Shown here in pieces: positions 1-5,750 of a stretch of DNA of 6,497 nt. Location: positions 1-6,497 of the forward strand of contig JACDGC010000229.1 in the NCBI GenBank assembly GCA_013815535.1, in the 5' to 3' direction. Numbering within the stretch: position 1 is the stretch's first letter; each line of letters opens with the position of its first letter. The DNA is from Ktedonobacterales bacterium. Its GTDB lineage: Bacteria > Chloroflexota > Ktedonobacteria > Ktedonobacterales > JACDGC01. The notes beneath the pieces are model-generated. The model worked only from the letters and a program-made list of their open reading frames with translations. It searched no databases and was not told the DNA's origin. A program made the translations under genes and the position numbers.

Positions 1-508
1 GGGCTGTGGCGTCGCTGGTGGCGGGCCCCTTGCCCACCTCCACCAGTTTCATCACCGTGGCGGGGTGAAAGAAGTGGAAGTTCGCCGCCCGCGACGCATC
101 GCGCAGCGTGCCCTCCACGATCTTGCTGATGACGATGGTGGAGGAGTTCGAGGTGAGGATGGCATCGGGCCGACAAGCGGCATCCAAGGTGGTGAAGAGG
201 TCGCGCTTCACTGCCAGATCCTCGAAGGCGGCTTCGATGACGATATCCGCTGAACGTGCCGCTTCTGCGACATCACCCACGGCGTGCAGTCGTGCCAGCG
301 TGGCATCGCCCGCCTCCTGGGTGATGCGTCCCTTGCCGACCCGCTGCTTTACAAGCGCCTGGTTGCTGGCCGTGCCGCGCTCAAGGGCGGGCGCGAGCGC
401 GTCCGTCAGATTCACCGCGTAGCCCGCCAGCGCGCATTGCAGCGCGATCTGAGACCCCATCGTCCCCGCGCCGATGACACACACCAGTTTGATGTCGTCG
501 CTGTTCAT
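1..508 (-). CDS. 3-hydroxyacyl-CoA dehydrogenase, N-terminal part (runs off left edge)
   Basis: Cytoplasmic NAD-dependent oxidation of (3S)-3-hydroxyacyl-CoA to 3-oxoacyl-CoA, or the reverse, in beta-oxidation or butyrate/PHB-type metabolism. The frame reads leftward from ATG at 508 and stays open for 169 codons to the edge. A Rossmann NAD site GAGTMG lies at residues 13-18, with Asp36 at the end of strand 2 where it would contact the NAD ribose. VIEAAFED (90-97) and SNSST (120-124) follow. S123, H145 and E157 align with Ser137, His158 and Glu170 of human SCHAD, in the HFFHPATVMKLVEV stretch (145-158). The usual motif is HFFNP; here Asn is replaced by His148. The start is supported by AAAGGAG (minus strand, 525-519) 10 nt upstream. 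The C-terminal domain lies outside the window, so substrate chain length (hbd/paaH/fadB type) cannot be decided. It is divergent from groES. Confidence 0.93.
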   Translation of the reverse strand, partial: MNSDDIKLVCVIGAGTMGSQIALQCALAGYAVNLTDALAPALERGTASNQALVKQRVGKGRITQEAGDATLARLHAVGDVAEAARSADIVIEAAFEDLAVKRDLFTTLDAACRPDAILTSNSSTIVISKIVEGTLRDASRAANFHFFHPATVMKLVEVGKGPATSDATA

Positions 509-534
509 CTGCTGCTTGCTCCTTTGCGATTTTT

Positions 535-554
535 TCTAACACAACTCTAACACA
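535..554. repeat. Direct repeat TCTAACACA x2, 11-bp period
   Basis: TCTAACACA occurs at 535-543 and 546-554, a period of 11 bp, close to one helical turn. On the minus strand it reads TGTGTTAGA twice, in the predicted leader of the dehydrogenase gene. Tandem half-sites on one helix face are typical of winged-helix response-regulator binding, but no regulator is identified. Confidence 0.5.
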
Positions 555-565
555 TTTCCTACGGG

Positions 566-578
566 GTTCTTACAGAAC
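566..578. promoter_or_regulatory. Palindrome GTTCT-TAC-AGAAC, candidate operator
   Basis: Perfect 5-bp arms with a 3-bp centre. It would cover about +1 to +14 of the predicted minus-strand transcript and lies just upstream of the plus-strand TATTAT, a sensible position for a repressor acting on the divergent pair. Short arms mean chance cannot be excluded. Confidence 0.3.
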
Positions 579-584
579 AACGGG

Positions 585-590
585 TATTAT
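585..590 (+). promoter_or_regulatory. Weak -10-like hexamer facing groES
   Basis: TATTAT (5 of 6 matches to TATAAT) overlaps the minus-strand -10 almost completely. No convincing -35 lies 16-18 bp upstream (CGGGGT at 17). If used, the groES leader would be about 120 nt and contain both hairpins described below. The true groESL promoter may be of another sigma class; I did not see a clear one. Confidence 0.25.
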
Positions 591-594
591 AGCA
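586..594 (-). promoter_or_regulatory. Extended -10 promoter for the 3-hydroxyacyl-CoA dehydrogenase gene
   Basis: Read on the minus strand, 594-586 is TGCTATAAT, a perfect extended -10 (TGn plus TATAAT). No good -35 is present at 16-18 bp spacing (ACATTC at 17), which is acceptable for an extended -10 promoter. The predicted start is near 579, giving a leader of about 70 nt before the ATG at 508. Prediction from the sequence only. Confidence 0.55.
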
Positions 595-605
595 ACAGAG
601 GCTCA

Positions 606-627
606 CGAGAATGTGGGCCGCTTCTCG
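606..627 (+). promoter_or_regulatory. Inverted repeat CGAGAA-N10-TTCTCG upstream of groES
   Basis: Perfect 6-bp arms at 606-611 and 622-627 with a 10-nt spacer. It could be a DNA operator or a leader hairpin. It differs from the CIRCE consensus (TTAGCACTC-N9-GAGTGCTAA) and from the HspR HAIR consensus (CTTGAGT-N7-ACTCAAG), so no known heat-shock regulator is assigned. Confidence 0.3.
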
Positions 628-651
628 ACCGATAAATAAACAATGCGAGCC

Positions 652-670
652 GTTGGGGAGATACCCCAAC
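652..670 (+). promoter_or_regulatory. groES leader hairpin GTTGGGG-AGATA-CCCCAAC
   Basis: Perfect 7-bp stem (652-658 with 664-670) and a 5-nt loop. It lies 4 nt before GAGAGGA (674-680), the Shine-Dalgarno sequence of the upstream GTG codon at 687. It is not followed by a T tract, so an RNA leader or mRNA-stabilising element is more likely than a terminator. Confidence 0.4.
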
Positions 671-716
671 CCTGAGAGGATGCACAGTGGCCAAGAACAA
701 GCAAGGAGATCAGACC

Positions 717-1010
717 GTGGCGAAGATTCGTCCCGTTGCCGACCGCGTGGTCGTCAAGCCATCTGCCAAGGAAGAGATCAGCAAGGGCGGCATCATCATC
801 CCCGACACCGCCAAAGAGAAGCCGCAGGAGGGCACCGTCATCGCGGTTGGCTCCGGCAAGCTGCAAGACAATGGCGAGCGCTCCGTGATGGAACTGAAGG
901 TCGGCGATAAGGTGCTCTTTGCCAAGTATGGTGGCACTGAGTTCAAGTTCGAGGGCGACGATCTGCTCGTTCTGCGCGAATCCGACATTCTGGCCGTCCT
1001 GGCTGAGTAA
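717..1010 (+). CDS. groES: Co-chaperonin GroES (Hsp10)
   Basis: Heptameric lid of the GroEL chamber in the cytoplasm. From GTG at 717 the protein has 97 residues, the normal family length, and begins MAKIRPVADRVVVKP like typical GroES. The mobile loop that docks on GroEL is at about residues 17-32 (EEISKGGIIIPDTA region), with the hydrophobic contact III at 26-28, followed by KEKPQEGTVIAVG and a C-terminal GGTEFKFEGDDLLVLRESDILAVL barrel strand region. The start at 717 is preferred because AAGGAG (703-708) sits 8 nt upstream and the product matches the family start. An in-frame GTG at 687 would add ten residues (MAKNKQGDQT) and has its own AGAGGA (675-680) 6 nt upstream, so a 107-residue form is possible. 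The gene is followed by groEL after 83 bp. Confidence 0.97.
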   Translation: MAKIRPVADRVVVKPSAKEEISKGGIIIPDTAKEKPQEGTVIAVGSGKLQDNGERSVMELKVGDKVLFAKYGGTEFKFEGDDLLVLRESDILAVLAE

Positions 1011-1036
1011 AGTGGTCGCGCGGAACGCGCACCATT
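1011..1036 (+). promoter_or_regulatory. Hairpin in the groES-groEL gap
   Basis: TGGT (1013-1016) and GCGCG (1018-1022) pair with CGCGC (1026-1030) and ACCA (1031-1034), with a single bulged C at 1017 and a GAA loop. An A-U and a G-U pair can extend the base. It starts directly after the groES stop codon. Only three T residues follow, so it may be an mRNA processing or stability element, or a leaky attenuator that sets the GroES:GroEL ratio. Confidence 0.4.
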
Positions 1037-1093
1037 TGTCGCTGGAACACCACCCATAAATCGTTTCACATTACCGAGGAGAAATATCCCAAC

Positions 1094-2725
1094 ATGGCTA
1101 AGCAGCTCGTTTTTGATGAGAACGCTCGTCGCAAGCTCAAGGCTGGCATCGACATCCTGGCAGGCGCGGTCAAGACGACCCTCGGCCCCAAGGGCCGCAA
1201 CGTCGCGCTGGATAAGAAGTTCGGCGCACCGACCGTGACGCATGACGGCGTGACCGTCGCCAAAGAGATCCAGCTCGAAGATCCCTTCGAGAACATGGGC
1301 GCGCAGCTTCTGAAGGAAGCCGCCATCAAGACGAACGACGTGGCCGGTGATGGCACCACCACCGCGACCGTCCTGGCCCAGGCCATCGTCAACGAGGGCC
1401 TGCGCAACCTGGCCGCTGGGGCCAACCCCATGCTGCTGCGCCAGGGCGTCGACCGTGGCGTCGAAGCCATCGTCGAATACATCCGCAGCATCGCCATCCC
1501 GGTGGAAGGCAAAAAAGAGATCGCGCAGATCGCCACCGTCTCGGCGGCGGATGAGACCATCGGCACCCTCATCGCGGACGTGATGGATCGCGTCGGGCGC
1601 GATGGCGTCATCACGGTCGAAGAGTCGCGCGGCGTCAACTTCGAGACCGAGTTCGTCGAAGGCATGCAGATCGACAAGGGCTACATCTCGGCCTACTTCG
1701 TCACGAACACCGACCGCATGGAAGCCAGCATCGAAGATGCCTACATCCTGATCACCGATAAGAAGATCAGCGCCATCCAGGACTTGCTGCCGATCCTCGA
1801 AAAGGTCACGCAGATGGGCCAGCGCAACATCGTCATCGTCGCGGAAGACGTTGATGGTGAAGCCCTCGCCACACTGGTGGTCAACAAGATGCGCGGCATC
1901 CTCAACATCCTCGCGGTCAAGGCCCCCGGCTTCGGCGACCGCCGCAAAGACATGCTGCGCGACCTCGCCATCCTGACGGGCGGCGAAGTCATCAGCGAAG
2001 AGGTGGGCCGCCGCCTCGAAAACGCCACCATCAACGACCTGGGCCAGGCCCGCCGCGTCGTCGCCACGAAGGACGAGACGACCTTCGTCGAGGGCAAGGG
2101 CGAGCAGACCGAGATTCAGGCGCGCATCAAGCAGATCCGCGCGCAGGTCGACGAGACCAGCAGCGACTATGACCGCGAGAAGCTGCAAGAGCGCCTCGCC
2201 AAGCTGTCGGGCGGCGTCGGCATCATCAAGGTCGGTGCGGGCACCGAAGTGGAACTCAAGTTCCGCAAGACCCGCGTCGAGGACGCCCTCTCCTCCACCC
2301 GCTCGGCGGTTGAGGAAGGCTATGTGCCCGGCGGTGGCGTGGCCCTGCTGAACGCCACGACCGCGCTGGATAAGCTGAACCTGACGGGCGATGCCGCGAC
2401 GGGCATCACCATCCTGCGCCGCGCTCTCGAAGAGCCAGTGCGCCAGATCGCCGCGAACGCTGGCCAAGATGGCGCGGTCATCGTGGAAGCCATCCGCCGC
2501 GCCCAGCGCGAGAATGGCAACAACCCGAAGATCGGCTACAACGTCTTGACGGGCAAGACCGAGGATCTGGTCAGCGCGGGCATCATCGACGCCGCCAAGG
2601 TCACGCGCTCTGCCTTGCAGAACGCCGCCAGCATCGCGACGATGATCCTCACCACCGAGGCGCTCATCACCGACCTGCCGGAGAAGGCTGGCGCCGCGCC
2701 TGCCCCGCAGATGCCGGATTACTAA
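1094..2725 (+). CDS. groEL: Chaperonin GroEL (Hsp60)
   Basis: ATP-driven double-ring folding chaperone of the cytoplasm that works with GroES encoded just upstream. It is full length at 543 residues (E. coli 548). D51 in THDGVTVAKEI, D86 in AGDGTTTATVL and the catalytic D397 in RVEDALSSTR correspond to E. coli D52, D87 and D398. The apical domain spans roughly 190-375 and includes the family-typical EGMQIDKGYISAYF and VKAPGFGDRRK. VPGGGVALL is at 411-419. The C-terminus reads KAGAAPAPQMPDY and lacks the Gly-Gly-Met repeat tail of many GroELs. ATG at 1094 is preceded by GAGGAGA (1076-1082) at 11 nt, and no better start exists. Third codon positions are strongly C/G, as expected of a highly expressed gene. 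The sequence resembles Chloroflexota GroELs from memory. Confidence 0.98.
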   Translation: MAKQLVFDENARRKLKAGIDILAGAVKTTLGPKGRNVALDKKFGAPTVTHDGVTVAKEIQLEDPFENMGAQLLKEAAIKTNDVAGDGTTTATVLAQAIVNEGLRNLAAGANPMLLRQGVDRGVEAIVEYIRSIAIPVEGKKEIAQIATVSAADETIGTLIADVMDRVGRDGVITVEESRGVNFETEFVEGMQIDKGYISAYFVTNTDRMEASIEDAYILITDKKISAIQDLLPILEKVTQMGQRNIVIVAEDVDGEALATLVVNKMRGILNILAVKAPGFGDRRKDMLRDLAILTGGEVISEEVGRRLENATINDLGQARRVVATKDETTFVEGKGEQTEIQARIKQIRAQVDETSSDYDREKLQERLAKLSGGVGIIKVGAGTEVELKFRKTRVEDALSSTRSAVEEGYVPGGGVALLNATTALDKLNLTGDAATGITILRRALEEPVRQIAANAGQDGAVIVEAIRRAQRENGNNPKIGYNVLTGKTEDLVSAGIIDAAKVTRSALQNAASIATMILTTEALITDLPEKAGAAPAPQMPDY

Positions 2726-2745
2726 ACCGAGACTCATGCAGCGCG

Positions 2746-2779
2746 CATCCCCCACCCATCAGTTGATGGGTGGGGGATG
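2746..2779 (+). terminator. Rho-independent terminator of groESL
   Basis: Perfect 15-bp stem (2746-2760 with 2765-2779), AGTT loop, 20 bp after the groEL stop. The stem is C-rich then G-rich and very stable. The following T tract is weak (TTCGTGTTTCT), but position and strength make termination very likely. Confidence 0.88.
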
Positions 2780-2938
2780 TTCGTGTTTCTGTCAGCGTCA
2801 CGCTCAAGGGGTCGAGCTGGCAGCAGGTTGGCAAATAGTGGCGGCCATTGTCGCGCTCATTGCCTGTTACCCTGCGTTGCAGCGCTGTGCTTGCCGATTA
2901 GAGTCACAGAGCAAGGTTACGTGTTTGGTGCCTCTGCG

Positions 2939-2947
2939 TGATACTAT
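2939..2947 (+). promoter_or_regulatory. Candidate extended -10 for ppk
   Basis: TGATACTAT is a TGn-extended -10 with TACTAT (4 of 6 to TATAAT). No clear -35 is present. It would give a leader of about 85 nt before the ppk ATG. The rest of the 260-bp gap between the terminator and ppk shows no convincing gene; the 89-codon open frame there has no family resemblance. Confidence 0.3.
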
Positions 2948-3007
2948 ACACATGGCAAGATGGAGCCTGCGGCAGCAGCACGCTTTCATAGCCTTGTTCA
3001 TCTGATT

Positions 3008-3025
3008 TTTCTGTGTTTCTGTGTT
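3008..3025 (+). repeat. Tandem octamer TTTCTGTG x2 before the ppk ribosome-binding site
   Basis: TTTCTGTGTT occurs at 3008-3017 and again at 3016-3025, an exact 8-bp tandem repeat that ends 1 nt before the Shine-Dalgarno GAGGAG (3027-3032). Part of it, GTGTTTCTGT, also occurs at 2783-2792 just after the groEL terminator stem. Function unknown. Confidence 0.5.
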
Positions 3026-3039
3026 AGAGGAGACTCCGC

Positions 3040-5142
3040 ATGACATCCTCGCCCACTGTGCCCGCGCTCACGCTCCCTGACGCGCCCAACCATATCAACC
3101 CCGATCTCTACATCGACCGTGAGTTGAGCTGGATCGCGTTTAATCAGCGCGTGCTCGAAGAGGTGCAGGATGCCCGCAATCCATTGCTGGAGCGCGTGAA
3201 TTTCCTCTCGATCTTTAGCGCGAACCTCGATGAGTTTTTCATGATTCGCGTTTCAGGGGTGAAGAAGCAGATCCAGGCGGGGGTGACGCAGCGTGCGCCA
3301 TCGGGCTTGACCCCCATGGAGCAATTTCAGGTTATCCGAGCGGCCCTGTTGCCCCAACTCGCCGAGCGCCAGCGCCTCTTTCAAGAAGACCTCTTGCCAG
3401 CCTTGCATGCGACGGGCATTCATTTGCTGAATTATAACGATCTGACCCCGCCACAGCATGATGCCTTGCGGCGCTATTATGAGCGCGATGTCTTCCCCGT
3501 GCTGACGCCCCTCGCCATCGACGCCAGCCATCCGTTTCCCTTCATCTCGAATCTGAATGTGAACCTGTTGGTTGTCATCGAGGATGCCGAAGAAGGTCGC
3601 CTCTTCGCGCGCGTCAAGGTGCCCGAGGTGCTGCCGCGCCTGGTGCGGCTGCCGACCGACACCAATGCGCTTGATGCGCCGATTCATCTGGTCTTGCTCG
3701 AAGACATCATCGCGGCGAATTTGGGCGATCTCTTTCCGGGCAAAGATGTCGTGGCGAACTACGTCTTTCGCGTCACGCGTGACACCGACCTGACCATTCA
3801 GGAAGATGAGGCACTGGACCTGCTGGAAACGGTGGAGGATAGCATCCGTCAGCGCCCATTTGGGACGGTGGTGCGCCTGTCGTTGGATGCCGACACCAGC
3901 ACCGAGGTACGCGACTTCCTGATGACGCATCTGGAGGTTGGGCCAGATGATGTCTACACCGAAGATGGCCCCCTGCGGCTCAGCTCGCTGACCGAACTCA
4001 ATAATCTTGAGCGCCCCGACCTGAAATATCCTTCTTTCGTGCCAGCTGTGCCCGTGGCCTTACGGCCAGATGGCGACATGTTCGCGGCCATCCGCCAGGG
4101 GCCGATCTTGCTGCAACACCCGTTCGACTCGTTCACCCCCATCATCGATCTGGTGCGCGCGGCGGCACGCGACCCGCAGGTGCTGGCCATCAAGCAGACG
4201 CTCTATCGGGTGGGGCGCAACTCGCCCATCGTGGCGGCACTGGTGGAGGCCCGCGAAGAAGACAAGCAAGTGGCGGCGGTGGTGGAACTGAAGGCGCGCT
4301 TCGATGAAGAGAATAACATCGAGTGGGCACGCGAGATGGAAAAAGTCGGCGTGCACACCATCTATGGGATCAGTGGTTTGAAAACGCACGCCAAAATGCT
4401 GATCATCGTTCGCAAGGATGATGATGGCATTCGCCGCTACGTCCATCTGGGGACGGGCAACTATAACGCATCGACGGCGCATGGCTACACCGACATGGGC
4501 TTGCTGACGACCGATGACGCGCTGGGTGCCGACCTGACCGAACTCTTCAACGTGCTGACGGGTTATAGCGCGCAGACCAAGTATCGGCGGCTGCTGGTGG
4601 CCCCCCACGAACTCCGCCCCGCCTTCCTGGCCAAGATCGATCGCGAGATCGCTCAACACGAGCGCAGCGGCAATGGCCACCTCATCTTCAAATTCAACGC
4701 GCTGACTGACGAAGAAATGATCTTGGCGCTCTATCGCGCGTCCCAGGCGGGGGTGCGGGTTGACCTCATCATTCGGGGGATGTGCTGCCTGCGTCCAGGC
4801 ATTCCTGGCCTCAGCGAGACCATCCAGGTGCGTAGCATCATCGGGCGCTTCCTCGAACACAACCGCATCTACTATTTCCACAACGGCGGCGCATCCGAAA
4901 TCTATCTGGGCAGCGCTGACCTGATGGACCGCAACCTGGATCGGCGTGTGGAAGCCCTCTTCCCCATTGAGGATGAACGGCAACGACGCTATCTGCGCGA
5001 TGTGGTTCTGAAGCTGTATCTGCAAGACAACACTCAGGCACGGGTGTTGCACGCCGACGGCACCTACACGCGCCTCACCCCCGGCGACCAAACCGCCATC
5101 TCTGCCCAGCAATATCTGCTCGAAATGAAAGCACCGCTGTGA
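3040..5142 (+). CDS. ppk1: Polyphosphate kinase 1
   Basis: Reversible transfer of the ATP gamma-phosphate to growing inorganic polyphosphate, via a phosphohistidine. It is full length at 700 residues (family about 690-730). The N domain (about 20-125) contains DRELSWIAFNQRVLEE and the ATP-site motif ANLDEFFMIR (61-70). The middle domain spans about 135-320 with LTPLAIDASHPFPFISNLN. The first phospholipase-D-like domain (about 345-515) has R390 in TLYR, R420 in KARFDEENNI, the phosphorylated H450 in GLKTHAK, and HLGTGNYN. The second (about 520-690) has RGMCCLRPGIPG, H614 in YYFHNGG, and GSADLMDRNLDRRVE. H450 and H614 match E. coli H435 and H592; R390 and R420 match R375 and R405. ATG 3040 follows GAGGAG (3027-3032) at 7 nt. 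The usual partner genes ppx or phoU are not in the window. Confidence 0.98.
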   Translation: MTSSPTVPALTLPDAPNHINPDLYIDRELSWIAFNQRVLEEVQDARNPLLERVNFLSIFSANLDEFFMIRVSGVKKQIQAGVTQRAPSGLTPMEQFQVIRAALLPQLAERQRLFQEDLLPALHATGIHLLNYNDLTPPQHDALRRYYERDVFPVLTPLAIDASHPFPFISNLNVNLLVVIEDAEEGRLFARVKVPEVLPRLVRLPTDTNALDAPIHLVLLEDIIAANLGDLFPGKDVVANYVFRVTRDTDLTIQEDEALDLLETVEDSIRQRPFGTVVRLSLDADTSTEVRDFLMTHLEVGPDDVYTEDGPLRLSSLTELNNLERPDLKYPSFVPAVPVALRPDGDMFAAIRQGPILLQHPFDSFTPIIDLVRAAARDPQVLAIKQTLYRVGRNSPIVAALVEAREEDKQVAAVVELKARFDEENNIEWAREMEKVGVHTIYGISGLKTHAKMLIIVRKDDDGIRRYVHLGTGNYNASTAHGYTDMGLLTTDDALGADLTELFNVLTGYSAQTKYRRLLVAPHELRPAFLAKIDREIAQHERSGNGHLIFKFNALTDEEMILALYRASQAGVRVDLIIRGMCCLRPGIPGLSETIQVRSIIGRFLEHNRIYYFHNGGASEIYLGSADLMDRNLDRRVEALFPIEDERQRRYLRDVVLKLYLQDNTQARVLHADGTYTRLTPGDQTAISAQQYLLEMKAPL

Positions 5143-5153
5143 GCCGAGCGCGC

Positions 5154-5189
5154 TAAGGAGGCACCCCGCCATTGTCGAAAGGACCCTAG
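5154..5189 (+). promoter_or_regulatory. Consensus Shine-Dalgarno with a possible five-codon leader ORF
   Basis: TAAGGAGG (5154-5161) is a full anti-SD match but no ATG follows it at usable distance. TTG at 5172 (10 nt downstream) would start TTG TCG AAA GGA CCC TAG (MSKGP, stop 5187-5189), ending 3 nt before the cupin ATG and in the same frame. It may be a leader peptide with translational coupling, a standby ribosome site, or a relic of an older start. Confidence 0.3.
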
Positions 5190-5192
5190 CAC

Positions 5193-5684
5193 ATGATGGA
5201 TACACCGCCAAATCCCTACATGCGGGCACGCCAAGAAGGGCAAGCCGTCTGGTTTCTTGGTTCCTTGATGCAATTGAAGGCAACAGGGTCAGACACGGCT
5301 CAGGGTTTCAGCCTCATCGAGCAGGTCTTGCCGCCTGGCTTTGCCCCGCCGCTCCATGTCCATCATGCGGAAGATGAGGCGTTTTACATCCTCGAAGGCG
5401 AATTTACCTTCGTTTGTGGGGATCTGCGTTGGCGGGCGCAAGCGGGCGCCTTCATCTTCTTGCCCAAGAATATGGCGCATGGCTTCGTTGTCGAGGGCCA
5501 TACGCCTGCACGGCTGCTCCAGTTCACCGTTCCCGCAGGCTTAGAACAATTTCACGTTGAGATGGGCGAGCCCGCGTCATCGCTGACCCTGCCGCCCCCA
5601 TCTGCGCCAGATATGGCGCAGATGCACACATTGGCCGCGAAATATCACTTTGACATCGTGGGACCACCGCTGAAAGCAGAATAA
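5193..5684 (+). CDS. Single-domain cupin protein (quercetin dioxygenase-like fold)
   Basis: Small soluble beta-barrel protein of 163 residues with one conserved cupin domain, likely metal-binding. Cupin motif 1 is PPLHVHHAEDEAFYILEGEF (52-71), giving H55, H57 and E62 as ligands. Motif 2 is FIFLPKNMAHGF (87-98), giving the fourth ligand H96. All four metal-ligand positions are therefore present. The tail (about 125-163) is Pro-rich then short-helical. There is no signal peptide or membrane segment. Such proteins range from dioxygenases to isomerases and ligand sensors, so no reaction is assigned. ATG 5193 has AAAGGA (5178-5183) at 9 nt; ATG 5196 is an alternative. It starts 50 bp after ppk1 on the same strand with no terminator between, so co-transcription is likely, but a functional link to polyphosphate is not evident. 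Confidence 0.9.
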   Translation: MMDTPPNPYMRARQEGQAVWFLGSLMQLKATGSDTAQGFSLIEQVLPPGFAPPLHVHHAEDEAFYILEGEFTFVCGDLRWRAQAGAFIFLPKNMAHGFVVEGHTPARLLQFTVPAGLEQFHVEMGEPASSLTLPPPSAPDMAQMHTLAAKYHFDIVGPPLKAE

Positions 5685-5700
5685 GTCACGCGCATTGATG

Positions 5701-5750
5701 CAACTGCCCAAGGGAAGCGGGTAGCCTTATTGACCGCCCCTGGGCAGTTG
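5701..5750 (+). terminator. Long inverted repeat after the cupin gene, probable terminator
   Basis: CAACTGCCCA (5701-5710) is exactly complementary to TGGGCAGTTG (5741-5750). Inside, after an A/C mismatch, GGG (5712-5714) pairs with CCC (5737-5739), and CGG (5718-5720) can pair with CCG (5734-5736). It begins 16 bp after the cupin stop. No T tract follows on the plus strand, so termination may be weak or factor-assisted, or the hairpin may protect the 3' end of the ppk1-cupin mRNA. Confidence 0.55.

Noticed and set aside
65..550. Plus-strand frames over the dehydrogenase gene
   Set aside because: The minus-strand frame encodes the conserved NAD site and catalytic motifs, so these are antisense shadows.
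509..686. CIRCE or HAIR heat-shock operator
   Set aside because: I compared the inverted repeats here with TTAGCACTC-N9-GAGTGCTAA and CTTGAGT-N7-ACTCAAG; none matches.
710..2755. 681-codon open frame on the minus strand opposite groES and groEL
   Set aside because: It is antisense to two unmistakable genes and its protein is low-complexity, rich in Asp, Ala, Leu and Arg, as produced by the C/G-biased third positions of groESL. No domain is recognisable.
2736..3005. 89-codon plus-strand frame between groEL and ppk1
   Set aside because: It begins inside the region of the terminator hairpin, has no Shine-Dalgarno sequence, and contains no recognisable domain.
3253..3930. 225-codon minus-strand frame within ppk1
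   Set aside because: Entirely inside the conserved N and middle domains of PPK1, with no recognisable motif.
4060..5283. 407-codon open frame on the minus strand opposite ppk1
   Set aside because: It overlaps conserved PPK1 catalytic motifs and the ppk1-cupin junction, and shows no family features; a shadow of codon bias.
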